In this document: piece after piece, positions 46,897-59,289 of the stretch
Layout: every line of letters begins with the position of its first letter
How positions within the stretch are numbered: position 1 is the first letter of the stretch
Assembly (NCBI GenBank): GCA_029531795.1
Contig: JAPEIS010000015.1
Span: 868,001-932,000 of the forward strand
DNA from: Sclerotinia nivalis
Taxonomy: Eukaryota; Ascomycota; Leotiomycetes; Helotiales; Sclerotiniaceae
Length of the DNA stretch: 64,000 nucleotides
Direction: 5' to 3'
Position numbers and translations under genes: made by a program
Notes under the pieces: generated by a model
What the model was told of the DNA's origin: nothing
Databases searched by the model: none
What the model saw: the letters and a program-made list of their open reading frames with translations, nothing else

Positions 46897-48469
46897 GAGA
46901 GTTCCCGTTTACAATTGATGGTGCCTTTCTTTTACTCACAATATCAAAGGGGGATGGGGCGTGAAATAATTCTTTGCAACTGAACGAAATGCACTTACAA
47001 GAGATTTTCCACTTACCTTGTGTAGAATGATATATAACATTGTATGGAAGGCAATTCCTGTTTGAAGAGTCGTCATAATTGCAACGATGGAGGGGAATTT
47101 TGTGGGTATGATCGATGTCTATCGATGGAAAAGTAGAAATCTTCGGTGTCAAACGGTTTTGGCAGGAATGCTTTGATGTTTGTTATGTGGATCATCCGGA
47201 GCTGTTGGTCCTTAGCGAATGTATTTTACGGAGTAGTGGTCCTAATTGGTTCTGGTGGTTCCTGGCAATTTCATATAAAAATTCAGAAGGAGTTAACCTT
47301 CCATAATATGCAAGCAAAGCGAGATCGATAAGCTAGGGAGGAAATCTATTCTGTTAGGAAAGAAGAAAATCCTCAGAAAGCTTGTTTTCTCTTTAATTTG
47401 ATCTTCAGCGAATTAATTGCTTTGCGAATTCCATTTCACGTGATTTCGGACCGACTTCATCAAAGATCTTTTCCTTCTTTTGAGTCCACTTGGTGGTCCT
47501 TGGTCATAAAGTAGAAGTAGAATTCTCCATATGTCTCCATCTATCTCCATCTGTAATTATACTATCATTTACTCAAACCGCAGTTGTCGACAGCATCCGC
47601 ATCTGTTCCCATCTTGTAATGAAAACCTTACTCATCAAGTGTGAATAAAGATGACCTATTTCTTCTTTAGACATGATCGACCTTCAACTAAGACACTTTC
47701 GTCGGTTCCTGCTCTTTTCAATCTCTTTCAAGAATCTCTTACCTTGAGGAGTACTATCTCCACAAATCTCGCCGATCAAACTTAAAGTGGGATACATGGG
47801 AACTGTATACTCGAGTTCTCAAGTACATGGGCGTCGAGCTTCTCAGTTAATGGGACAGGACGTACTCCTTCGTCTTATATTCCATCACATAGAACTTGAG
47901 GCTCCTGGATCTCTTGACATCGCAAGTGTTTTCGAGGCTGCAGGTGATGTACTCGAGTACATCCAACTTTGAACTCCCGATGTCCTGAATTGACGAGCAT
48001 TCCTGTTACAATCTCCACAACCTGACGACAGATAAAGTGGGCTTGGAATGGAATACACCGGGTTTCAAACTCATGCAGCTACCGAAATGGTAAGAATTTC
48101 TCACTCTGCGGGGAATTCCTTGGTGTCCTGTCGGTAAAAGGACTTCGATCAAGATATAGAAGGGTTGGATGTCAAAAATGCACAACCTATTCTCGGACAA
48201 CAGGAGAGTTGCATAAGGTGTCAAGGTCACAGTAACAGTTTTACTTCCAAAATCTTTGTATAGCGAATCATGAAACGGCGAATCATGATGAAGTCCGTCA
48301 CAGATAGACAGTTTCTCCCGGTTTTATGCAGGATCGACTATTATTAGAGTGCGTGGGGCCAGAATTCATTACATCAATCCGAACAACCTACGATAGCAAG
48401 ATACCGAACTCCTCGCACACTTAATTATTTGTCCACACACTACTTTCCCCAACATTGTCATGTCTACGT
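46897..48469. other. Intergenic region with unresolved coding-like relic at 47780-48240
   Basis: 46897-47700 shows no gene; it holds the aquaglyceroporin promoter. 47780-48240 has short coding-like pieces on both strands with stops between them (plus-strand WNTPGFQTHAATEMVRI near 48050). It may be the far end of the NRPS-like relic or another dead gene. No family is recognised. Confidence 0.4.
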
Positions 48470-50740
48470 CATTTTTGGAAATCCTTGAAAGCTTGATACA
48501 GGATTGTTCCAATTCTCAGGACTCGTTATCCACCTGATAATCTCAAGTAGTTTGCTCACGTAGCTGTTGATCTCCTTTGATCTCTAAGTCCGTATCGTCC
48601 AAGGACACTACACAAAAGAAGTGTTCCATGTTTGACATACCACAATTTGAAAAGAAGCTACTACGGATTGTGTGTTAGTGAACCTCTCAAAAATGTTGAA
48701 CGTTCAATCTCACCGGTCAATTCTTTCCATAGGTTCCAGATTCGAGTAACCGCTCACCTGGAAGTTTACACCCCAGTCAAATACTTGTCGCATCACAACC
48801 TCTTTCGCAGTACGTTCCTCGTTCTCGCCAAGCCCAGTCAGGACTTTGTACCATATGCATGAGCGTGGGAGCTGAACGCTTCCTCGCCTCCGGTCATTTT
48901 TGTTAACAACTCAACACAGGCTTCTTTTGGCTTGATCTGTATCCTAGTCCAAGTCAAAGTAGGCCCTTTAATGCTCATGGTAGGAGGCAGTCGATCTGCA
49001 ATCTACTCTGGAAGAAATGGCCACCTGCGACCTGTCTAGGCTTTTGAAAACTGCATATGGATGCTCTGTTTGAATGACGGTGAAAATTGAGATTGCAGCC
49101 TCAATGATGATCGATCAGCGCTGAAACTGGGTGCTGTGACCGGAGGCGCTCAATATCAGGGATCTTGTATTCGCGCAATTCTGGGGCATGGTTGCGAATT
49201 TGAGTTGAGCTTCCTCCTTTGGCCGATACCGGCTATGAGGTATTTCGACTCTTTAAAATTACCAAGTATCCCACCAGGAGCTTGTCTCGGTGCCCATAAA
49301 GCCCCAGTAAATCTTGAAAAGCCTCGAAAGCCTTCCGATGTTGAAGTTGATATCTGAAAGTGCGAGCGAACTGTCTTGTTATTGCTCATATATATCTGCG
49401 AAGAGTTTGAATGGCGTACTGGGGCCAGTTTTTGCCTCCGGATTTTGAATAAACATATCAAGGTCGCTATACCAGGCATATGCGAACAATTCATCAAAGA
49501 CGGAATGGTTCGAAGTCATAATCAATACTATATATTGGCCCCCAACATCTGCAAATTCAATTTGGCTCTGAACATTCGATATTCAATTGGTTCGTCGAAC
49601 TCATCAACGAAAGATCCTTACGCTTCTGGCTCGTGAGAAAAGCTTTCTTGCGTGATGAGAATCTTGTAGACAGCCTGGAATGAACGGAGCACATGAACAG
49701 CTGCCACGCCTGGAAGTTTGACCAGAACTGTGCGCAAATCGGGTCGAGTCAAAAGAGACCTCTCCAATGCCGCACGAACCTGGCTAGGGTGGCGATCCTT
49801 GGCTTTGAAAGCTATTTTTATGAGGATATGACTGTGGTATCCAGAATCCATGCTTCGAATGTGATACTCCCCTCAAGAATTGACTAGATGCTGTTGAACT
49901 ACGTTACCTTTAACTAGAAGACATGTTGTCTAGAAGCGTGGCAGGTGAATCTTCAAGGGGATTTAGTTCAATAAGAAGCATTGCTTGCTGCTCATGGTGT
50001 TCTTTTTTTCTTCTGGATTCGGCAAGTACAGTCTGTGACTAAATCTACTCCGCAAAATCTCAATCTTGTGATGCTGTCTGCGAAATTTGTCACAGGATCT
50101 TTGATTGAGATGTCCTCCGGCACTGTGTTCATGAGCTCTGCCCAAATTTATCTCAACTAGGCGGTTGTTTGTTTGCTAGGGTATATCGCCTCTAGTTCCG
50201 AAATTGTGGTGAAATACTTATTCACAATATTTTGCAACACAACCTTTCGAATTTTCCCAAGTCGCTTTCATCGGAAGGGTTTTTAGTTAAAGATCTTCTA
50301 ATGCTAAGATTGAATACGGCGCATATGCCGGGCCTAACTTCTCTACTAAAACTTTGGTCATTCTCGCCTTGGTTACATCCTTCGGACAAATCTGCAAGCC
50401 CACAACCAGCACCTCGCCGGCTATGGGATCCAGGATGCCAATAACTTCAGCCTACAGTTCGTCACCAAATTTGCTAATTCTTGCATTGCTCACCGCATAA
50501 CCAAGCCACAAATATCTGGTAATGGTGTTTATACTGGTGACGGACACATGGCCTCACTGCGACTCGATTATCGCTGTTGACAACGAGCCCCGCGTCGCAC
50601 ATCTTGGACCAGATACTTGATTTTTCTGTAAAAGCTGCGTGAGCTGGGGTCTTTTGTTTGTTTATCGACCGCAAGGAGCTGAGGCGTCCACACAGAATGT
50701 TATTATTGAAAGAGGGGCCATTGGCCGCAACTCCTTCGAT
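48470..50740 (-). pseudogene. Relic of an NRPS-like gene: adenylation C-terminus, carrier, condensation domain
   Basis: Minus-strand fragments in the order of a synthetase lie in shifting frames with many stops. Around 50440-50290 is an adenylation/acyl-CoA-synthetase tail (AEVIGILDPIAGEV; LTLPMKAT-like A10 site, preceded by a TAA). At 50200-50050 is a carrier domain (ISELEAIYPS; DPVTNFADSITRLRF, with the Ser of the phosphopantetheine site). At 49850-49620 is a condensation domain start (HPSQVRAALERSLLTRPDLR). At 49560-49380 is TSNHSVFDEL, in the place of the HHxxxDG motif, then FKLFADIYEQ. At 48810-48720 is RQVFDWGVNFQVSGYSNLEP. The N-terminal core of the adenylation domain is missing. At least five frame changes and several stops make it non-functional. 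The exact class and limits are uncertain. Confidence 0.7.
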
Positions 50741-50940
50741 GAGAGCTCCAAGAACACAGGGGAAATGGCCATCTCACGTCGTACAGAAGAGAGTTTCATA
50801 TAAGAACTTGGAATGTCCAGACTCCAGTTGAACCACACAATGTCTTATTGCATATAATTCTAACACCTAAATACGAGCTTACTGATCTAAACCACATTTG
50901 AGCGCCTTTAATCTAAGCCCATTCACTACTCGCTGGGAGA

Positions 50941-52970
50941 TCATTGCCCGAACTCGAAGCCGCCACCTCCTGGATTAAAGAAATTTTCAGAGTTATTGCC
51001 AGATCGAAAAATGTTTGAGCTGCCGAATTGAGAACTTCAGAACATAAAGCTACTTCCTGAAGTAGAGTTAACGGCAGCGTTATTGCCAGGTTAGAAAAGA
51101 TTTGAGTTATTGAACTGAGAACTTGAAGGCTGGTGTCCGAAGCTGAAAGGTGGTGCGCTTGTACCTGAATTAAAACTTAAATCTCCTGCAGAGCCAAAAG
51201 GATTTACAAAGACTGAAGCTGATGGTGCTATTTGCCTGGTTGGCGTTACCCAGAAAGATGCCAAGAATCTTTCTTCTCTCTCCTCCTCCGCTGCGATTAA
51301 TTCACGTGTTGGATAATATTTCAAATGTTCTTTGAGATCCTCATTTCGTGGTATACCTGTCGATGTTGCCGTTCGTTCTGGCCAGTGATTAGTCGCTGGC
51401 TGGCTATCTTCATATGTATATTCTTCCAACATATTTCCGAACAGAAATCTACCCTTGATACAAATATCGAGTAGCTGTCTTGCTGTCATACGTTCATTGG
51501 GATAATACGCCAAACATTGGAGTAAAGTTCTGATGAGAGACTTGGAATAGATGCCAGAGTTCTTGATCATGGGATTATCGAGCAGATCCCGCCCACACGT
51601 CAGCACTGGTACCTGTGGCATTATGTTGTTATCACTATCTAACGATGGAAATCCTACATACGCCATGCCCTGGCCAATTTTAACTTGTTGCTTCGTCATC
51701 AAATAGTATACTATTGCAGCTACCCCAAAAATATTGGCCGGTGTGCTATATGAACGATTCTTCATTTGTGGAAAGAATTGTTCCTTCGAGGTGTTAGAGT
51801 GTCATGGAATCAAAAAAAGAGTTGCGATCGAAACATACTGGAGTACCCCATCCGAGCGTCAATTGACTAGTAACATGTTTGAGCCAGCGAGGATCTTTTG
51901 AATTATGAGGAACGTGGGCCGACAATCCGAAATCTCCCATCTATATCTCTCGTTAACCGACTAGTGAGGTGCGTCGAGGATTTTCTGGCTTCTGTTACCT
52001 TGAAGATGCCAATATCATCATGACGATCGTCCTTATTTCCAATGAGGACTATGTAGTGGAAAAATTAAGCTTGACTGTGACCTAACAATCCTAGAGGAGT
52101 AAACTTACTGTTGGCCGGTTTAAGATCCAGATGGCACACAGGAATCCAGTCCTGTCCGTTTCCAGCATCTAAACTTTCGCTCCCATTCTCGAGCATGATA
52201 CACGCTCGAGCTAAACACTCAAATATGTTCCAGATGACTTTCTCTTCAAGTACGATGCCGTTCTTCCTAACAGTCCAGTCAGTGCCGCGTTTGTTTTCTA
52301 GCCATAGCAAATTTCTTTACTCAACATGATCTGCTGCCCAATTCTCAACATCTCCCTTTTCGCAGAACTCGAGATATATTCTACTCTGTACTATCTTTTG
52401 CCGCTCCTAGAAATTATCTCTCCCGATATCGAACATTCCTCCGATATTACGTGGTACAACCTCGCCCTCATGGTATGCCCTGTATATCTTCAGCACATGA
52501 GGTGTATTCTTATCCATGAATAATTGAAGAAATAAGGATTCACTCAAGAGATCCTTATCAGATCTATCAGCGTGTTTAACCACGACATATTGAGGCATTC
52601 CTTCGGTTCCTTCCCCCGAACCAATCTTTCGAAACAGATCTGCAGAGCCTGCCCCGCCTTTTCCAAGATGTCGCACTCCTTCCCATGATTTGTCGAAGTC
52701 TGGCCATTGCTCCCATGTTTGAGATAGTTTGAGCCAGGCTTCAGCTTGTTTTTGTTCCCGTTGTGAAGGGGTGTAGGATTCCCAATCTGCTGAGGATGGT
52801 TGTCCGAGAGGTGGCGTACGTGGTGCGGTGCTGAATATGGGGGTATATGATATGTTTGGTGCTAAACTGGTGCTTCCAAACTGCTGTGTAAGGCTAGAGA
52901 TTCGATTGTTGTCAGGTGGCCGTCTCGTTCCGGGCGGTGGATGCCCGAGGGGTCTTCTTCTACTTGCCAT
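50941..52970 (-). pseudogene. Protein kinase-like gene interrupted by in-frame stops
   Basis: Five minus-strand exons fit: 52458-52970, 52109-52406, 51999-52048, 51839-51940, and 51783 downward. The product shows a Gly-rich-like loop (HLGKGGAGSADLF), a VAIK-like VVVKHAD, YLEFCEKGD, the catalytic loop HLDLKPAN, and DFG in MGDFGLS. The APE-like GWGTPEQF and a C-lobe with NERMTARQLL follow. It is interrupted by TAA at 52317-52319 inside the N/C-lobe linker. TAA at 51091-51093 and TGA at 51037-51039 interrupt a continuing Ser/Asn/Phe/Gly-rich tail that ends at TGA 50941-50943. Introns and codons between the stops are intact, so decay looks recent. The normal product would be a fungal Ser/Thr kinase of unknown pathway; shorter live isoforms cannot be excluded. 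Confidence 0.7.
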
Positions 52971-53635
52971 TGGCGTTCAATATATTGATAAATATAGTAG
53001 TTGACAGCAATGGGCATTTTATGAAGTCGAAATTTTTAGATTCCTTAAATTGTGGTCTTGGTAGCTCTGATTGATTCGTACAAAGAAATTACTGTGAGCG
53101 ATTTCCGGGGTCGGTTCATAGTTGTGTGATTGGACAGCAACGTTCTTTGTCGTTGTTGTCTGAAAGCTGTTCTTTGGCATCACAACAGACCATAAACAAA
53201 GCTTTACGTTAGTGGATTTGGAGTCTCTTGTAGCCAGACTAGCACAGGAAGAAAATCAAAAAGGGGAAAGAAAAATTGCTGCGTTTCTTTAAGCGAGAGC
53301 GAGGCCGGGAATCACTCCCAGAGAGCTCATCTCTACACTTCTTCCATATAATTCACTATAGTCACATATCATGTTACATATTAAAGTCTATTTATTTTTT
53401 ATAAAAAAAGAATTTTTCATTCTGTCAGTCAGACCCCGCTCCAAGTTAAGCAGCAGTTTTCTAACCTACCCAGATACCCTAGATACTTTTTTATTTTGTT
53501 TTGGTTTTTACAAGGAAACCTCTACTACCCTAGGAATTGACGCCTACAAGTAAAGTTGTTTCAAAGTTATCGAGCCATTTGAGATGATTCAGCGCCGGGC
53601 CTTTCATCTCAACTCTCGAAACTCGCAACACATCC
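52971..53635. other. Intergenic region
   Basis: No gene is supported. The plus-strand frame 53371-53553 is AT-rich and has no domain. Confidence 0.5.
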
Positions 53636-54136
53636 TCACTCACCCTTTTTCTTCGAGAATGTCTTCGCCAACTGCTTCACCTTGTCGCTCATCTTCCTCG
53701 CCAATGTATTGGATTTGGCTTGCTTGAGCGGAGTTGTGCGTGGCTCGGCAACAGGTCGTTCTCGTTGACTTGCACGTGTTGGAGGCCTGTCTTCATGCTC
53801 TACTTCTTGCTCTACTTCAGCATCTGCATCATACTCTTCGTCTTCCTCCAATATTGTCGTCGGATAATTCGGATGTGCCTTTCTATCGATTCCCTTGCCT
53901 TTGCCTTCTTCCGCAAGTTTTCCACCACAGGAATTGCCGACTCGCTTGGCTTTGCGCGCACGCAACTCCGCTTCTTCAACATAGAGAGGGTAGTCACCCT
54001 CCGCTGGATTTTCTAGCTCTCGGACGTAGTATGGACATGCCATTACTGTGAGGTTGTTGTCCGATGCGTAGGGACACGGACAAAGGGTGGTCCGTGAGTC
54101 TCCGCGGGTAAAGATGGCCTCTTTGTGTTGACACAT
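53636..54136 (-). CDS. Uncharacterised protein, 166 aa, Cys-containing N-terminus and basic C-terminus
   Basis: Single exon from the ATG at 54136. Residues 1-40 hold MCQHKEAIF…CPCPYAS…VMACPYYVREL, with Cys/His spacing that could bind metal but matches no named finger. The middle is rich in Glu/Asp (EEDEEYDADAEVEQEVEHED). The C-terminus is basic (LARKMSDKVKQLAKTFSKKKGE), a possible amphipathic or nuclear segment. The leader upstream is short and repeat-free. No family is recognised. Composition and codon use look genuinely coding, and the plus-strand frames over it are shadows. Confidence 0.65.
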   Translation of the reverse strand: MCQHKEAIFTRGDSRTTLCPCPYASDNNLTVMACPYYVRELENPAEGDYPLYVEEAELRARKAKRVGNSCGGKLAEEGKGKGIDRKAHPNYPTTILEEDEEYDADAEVEQEVEHEDRPPTRASQRERPVAEPRTTPLKQAKSNTLARKMSDKVKQLAKTFSKKKGE

Positions 54137-56733
54137 GTTGATAGTTTTGGTTAGCCGTTTAGTAGTTAGGCTAGTGTAGTGTGGTAGTGCTGTTAGTATG
54201 TGAGTAAGTTCTAATGATTGGGTACTGATGGAGAGAGAAGGAAATTAAAGAGAGAGGGACCCCACTTGTATATCTGGGGCTACGTGTTGTTCGAATATTG
54301 TTTCCATATTCGAAGTCCATGTTGTTGAATTATTCCGCAATGGCGCCTTCATGTTCTAGATAATAGGGTGATGAGAAATAAGACTGGAACATTGCTTCAT
54401 GGGCCAGTGTTACGTTCCATCGCTAGAGCAGTAGCCATACTATTCATTTCCTTCTTTGTTCGACGAATGTAGTATTATTATACCTTCAAGATGTAGGATT
54501 TAATATTGGTTATTCAAACTTCAGATTTGGAACACGAGCTTAATTCCATAACCCGGTGAGCATGCCCAAATACATATTATTATGTTCATAAGGCCTGTGA
54601 ATTGAATGTCAATTGAAGAAGTGCTGTTAATTCATGTCTATCAATCTAAATTCTTATTCAATATATCCATTCAAATAATGACTAGATATATTTTCACATT
54701 TTAGAATAACATATTCGAATAGTAGAGCATATCCTCAAAATCACCTTTGTGCATATCCATTACTATATAATATTTAAACCACAATCAATTCCAATTATCA
54801 TTGTGAGAATTCCTAATAAGTTATTAAAACACTTAATAATATTTACCGAACCAATAGTTATATGATCACGTGATATATTAATAATATGATTTCATATTAT
54901 TAAATTTTATTATTATATAAAATTTCGATCATATATCATATCAGAATGATTTATAATGGAATAGAATGAAATGGAAGCATATAGAATTTTCTTATTCTCA
55001 GATTGAATACTATTGGTTATTATTTCCTTTTATTATATAAAATGATTCTATAAGATTCGATTTAAATCGATCTTATTTATAATCATAGAATAGTGTAGAA
55101 TCTCATTAAAATCTATAAATACGAAGATCTTCTTCAAAGAATTCTTCGAAAAAATAAGCAGATAAAAAATTCAATATTCAATATATATATAATTCTGACT
55201 TCAATATTCTATTGTTCATATATTCGATCACTCCTAAGCTAAATACGACTAAGTCTTCCACTATTATAATAAATAATATTATAGTATTATTATTATATTA
55301 TTTATTATTATCCGATCAACCTCCTACGAGAATCATTTATATCAATAATATCAATGACAAAAGCCACATACAAACGTCACTCAAGATCCGCAACCGTATC
55401 TTCATTTAAATTGAACAGTCACTTTTTTTTTATGTGTGTTTCTACAACGTTTTCATAACTCTCCATTAATTTACGATTCTCCTCCAAGCAAAATCTTCAA
55501 ACATTTCAATATCACATGTCACACAATCATTAAAAAAACTATCCAGAAGAAAAACTCATAAACTTTTTTAAAATGCCTATTCTCTATAACGCTAACTCAC
55601 ACTCAGACTTCTGAGTCGCGGTACCAGGATTAGCTTAGATACCTATCTCTCAACCCTTACTCATCGGCCGGTATATTCGATGTTTTAATCGATGCTGTCT
55701 CCTTGAGCAATTATTGCATGCTCTTTAAGCCGAAGAGTGCATCTTCTGTGGAAAGGGCAAAAAGTTGCGCGAGCATGAGGGCAATGCGATGCGCATGCTG
55801 GTGTGGAGACAGGCGTAGTAGTAGCAGTATCGTTTACACATCTTTACGATATATGTCTCAGTGCTAATGTAGATGAGATATTTATTGATTTGAACTGTGA
55901 ATTGATGTGAAATTGATTGTGGGTGTTGCTAGTGATTTTAGTGCGAGAAAAAGAAGATGTGCACAAGAGAGGTGGAGTGTATTTCCAAATGGAGTTTTGG
56001 AGTTGTTAGGCTATTTATTCTATTAAGACAAGTTTGTGTTTCTCCTGAGAGAATCATCTCGAGGAGCAATGTTTCAATGATAGCGGCGAGATCTGAAAAA
56101 GATGATGTGGTAGTTGTTCTTTTCCTTCAGAGAATTATGAGAAGCTAGCTCGACGCTATCTTGCCTTTGGGAGCATTTTTCAAAACTTGAGATCGGAGCA
56201 GCAGTTCTTGATCTCACAATCGCAATCTCTCGGAATTTCCAGCAGTCATAAAAAACAACTGCAGGATAAGATTCGAATAATAAGACAAATGAGTCTTATG
56301 GATTAGTTGTTGTTCTGTTCATGATAAAGAAAAAGGGTGAGGAACTCGTGGTGTTGCACAGATTGAATAAGTAAAAAAAAGGCTAAGCCACTCCATGGGA
56401 GAATTTTAGACCTTTATTGAAGAGGAATTGGACGAATTGAAATGTAGTATTCAAGTTATCGACATATACTAGCGGAATATATTTGTTCAGCTTGGACTGT
56501 ATTCTTGTATTCTTGACAACAGAACACAAAGCGTGGAGCGATCATGAATAGACTCTAAACAACAACTTTCCTGGAAGTATAAGTATCGCTCCTCGAACCT
56601 TCCTTATCTGATTATTTTTTCCCCTCACCAGCTTTCAATATCAAACAAACACAGCACAGACAAGTACTCAATCAGATATCGAAATCACAACAAACAAACA
56701 ACTTAGCACCAACCGTAAGTAGCAACCGCAGTC
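54137..56733. other. Gene-free stretch with extreme AT-rich block
   Basis: About 54640-55420 is very AT-rich (long ATTATT/TATAAT runs near 55265-55310), with TA steps and no coding potential. It is either a RIP-affected relic or an AT isochore. 55420-56560 shows no gene. The right end is the promoter of the secreted-protein gene, with a TATA-like tataagta at about 56579 and a CA-rich leader. Confidence 0.5.
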
Positions 56734-57246
56734 ATGAAGAACTTCTTCACCACCATCTGCTCGCTTGCAAGCATCGCAGTCGTAGCCGTGGAGATGCCTC
56801 CGGGATCACCGACCAAGCCAAATCCTTTTGACATTGACTACAACAATTTCTGGGACCCAACCCACTGGGAACTCGACTTGAACTGCGCCTTCGATCACAT
56901 AAACGACAATTTTCACTGCCACGTGCTCGACTGGGCCAGCAAGGACCCGATCCCAACTCAACCAGTTCGCGAGGACTTCAGTTTGGAGCCAAGCAGCCAG
57001 ATGAAGCAGCGAGAAGCCCAAAGCTGGGAAGACTACTTCCCAAACAAAAATGACTTCACTCTCATCAAAGTTGATCGAATGACGATATGGGTTGACTTCG
57101 ACAGAAAATTAAGGGAACTTGGCACCACCAATGTCATCTCCATGAAAGCCAGTTGTGTGAAAGATAACGGATACTCCAGTTATCTTTGGTGCGAGCACGA
57201 TTCGAAGACACGCACTCATAAGTTGAGCGAACTCAAAGAATTGTGA
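56734..57246 (+). CDS. Small secreted protein, candidate effector
   Basis: Single exon, 170 aa. A signal peptide (MKNFFTTICSLASIAVVAV) is predicted to be cut near residue 20. The mature part has four Cys in two pairs (LNCAFDHINDNFHCH; ASCVKDNGYSSYLWC), enough for two disulfides, and many aromatic residues with acidic and His residues. It has no membrane segment after the signal and no recognised domain. A TATA-like element lies ~155 bp before the ATG, with a CA-rich leader. Size, secretion and Cys content fit candidate effectors of plant-associated fungi; function is not shown by sequence. Confidence 0.75.
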   Translation: MKNFFTTICSLASIAVVAVEMPPGSPTKPNPFDIDYNNFWDPTHWELDLNCAFDHINDNFHCHVLDWASKDPIPTQPVREDFSLEPSSQMKQREAQSWEDYFPNKNDFTLIKVDRMTIWVDFDRKLRELGTTNVISMKASCVKDNGYSSYLWCEHDSKTRTHKLSELKEL

Positions 57247-58223
57247 GTGAGGAACGAGAGGGACATGGTCGAGGACGAGTGAGAACGCCTTAGATTTCAA
57301 ATTGACAACATTTCTTTTTGTCCTTGTTTACTAGACAGCTCTATGGGATCACCATGAACACATAAAATGCAACAACAATAAAAGCCTATCAAGGCAATTA
57401 AACCCAAAAATATTAGCAACAAGAGTGAATTTATACGATTGAATAATAATAGTGATGAAATGAAACACGAAAATCTCAAAAACTGTATTTGGATATGATT
57501 TAAATGGCATTTGTAAAAGCACGCTTGTGCCACCTCTTTATTTCTTGACCTTCTCGTTACTCGAGAAATATCATTGCATAACTTATCTGCGACGAAGAAG
57601 CAGGAAAAGAGAGAAAAAAGGAGACCTGCAGACAAAAAGAGAGAGCGTGTTACACACACCGGTTCTATCCATAATATAACAACAGCAATAAACTATGACC
57701 ACCAAAAGTTTCCACAAGAACTCCCCTCGTCCTTGATCTGAGCCTCGAAATCAAGGTGTATGGATATGCTCCAAATTTGAGATTTTGCTTCAATGTAAAT
57801 GGTGGAGTTCGATGTAAGATTGCAATACTGATTCCATCCTAGTGTACAATCTAGAGATATATTCGGAAAGATAGATGCGTATGGCTCAGGTGAGGATATA
57901 CAGACAACATGTCGTTGTTCAATACACGCTTGGATATCTGATATTTCCCCATGCACTTGTTTTTAAGCTGATACAAAGAACATTTTGTGCAGGTCCAATT
58001 TAAAGCTCAAATAACGATGGATTTGATAGTGAAAAAACCCAAAATAAATATGAACTTGAAAGAGGGTTTCTCATTTCGCACATATAAACATGAAGAGTAA
58101 AACGCCGTAGAACCCAAGGCTATATACAAAAATACCACATCCAACCCATGCAGAATTATTCATTCCGTCTATGTTTCAACATTCTATGCATCCATTCCGT
58201 CACCCGAAAACCACCATGCGCGT
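57247..58223. other. Convergent intergenic region
   Basis: No gene is seen. The minus-strand frames at 57297-57659 and 57693-57956 lack domains and lie in the combined 3' flanks. Confidence 0.5.
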
Positions 58224-59289
58224 TTATAGCTTTGGTTCCAATCCAATGGTTGATGTTGAAGACGTACCCATACCCTTGAAATTCTTGGGTGCCAAGATAA
58301 TGTTATATTCGAGATCCAATTCTGCTTTAGGGTCACCATGGCGTGGTTTGAAGTCAACGACGAGATCTGGCTTTACAGCAAAAACGCTGTCGTTGATGAG
58401 GTATGGGTCAGTGTTGGGGTAGATTTGAGTTGTTACTGGCTTGTAGTTTTCATTTGAGATCTGCAGATTCTTGCATTAGCTTTTGAGATATACTGTAGAA
58501 TGCGGAATGGCATACCATCAAGTGAATGTGAGCAGGTCTCATTGGATGACGATCAAGTAAGTTCAAGAGAACACCAGCTGATCCATCAGTTGGCAGTGAG
58601 TATGCAGTTGGGTGCAAGCAGTAGAAATGATATTGTCCATTCTCATCGGTCCTGAACTTTCCTCTCAAGTTGTTATCGGTTTGGTTTTCAGGGTCTTGGA
58701 AATCGTATTTTCCGTTGGCAGATGCTTGCCAGATATCGACGACTACATTTGGAATTGGCTTCTTGGTGATCAAATCGGTGACGGTTCCGTGCATCAAAGT
58801 AGTCCTTCCACCTTCAGGTACTGGGTCCTGCATGATGCTACCGCCAAGTGGTCGGAATGGGGCGTTGGGGCTCCAAAATGGACCGAGAATTGAAGAGGAT
58901 GTAGGTGTCTCGCCAGATTCGGTCATGATATGGTGTGCGATTTCATCGACGACACTAGGAACACTGTTAGATATAGTTGTAGGGTAGCATATTTGGGATA
59001 CTCACGATTCGAGGCCGAGAACATCTGAAACTCGGTGACCTTCATTTCTGATGGGGGTGCTGATTTGTCCAATAGTGTTGACGAAGTTGACACCGGCCAT
59101 CCATTCATCAATTGTGAGTTCATTCTCTCGTGCGAAGTCGTGGATGTGTTGAATGAGAGAACTCATCAATTGTCTTGTTCGAGGATCGGTCTTAGGACCA
59201 ATAGACTTGATGACATTGGTAGTGAAAGTTGGGTCGAATTTTTGGAATCCCTTTGAAGTAGAACTAGTAGTCTCTCGTTGTGTCGACAT
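58224..59289 (-). CDS. Intradiol ring-cleavage dioxygenase (catechol / hydroxyquinol 1,2-dioxygenase type)
   Basis: Three minus-strand exons: 59006-59289, 58516-58954, 58224-58460; 319 aa. The N-terminal helical domain ([39 protein letters not shown]) is the dimerisation linker of catechol dioxygenases. The catalytic core has GPFW and the Fe(III) ligands Tyr178 (GKYDF), Tyr213, His237 and His239 (RPAHIHL). The ligand spacing matches catechol 1,2-dioxygenase. It opens catechol-type rings between the hydroxyls to cis,cis-muconates. No signal peptide, so it is cytosolic. Its start faces the propeller-enzyme gene across a shared promoter region. A TATA-like catatatagg lies about 145 bp upstream. 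Whether the substrate is catechol or hydroxyquinol is not decided by sequence alone. Confidence 0.9.
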
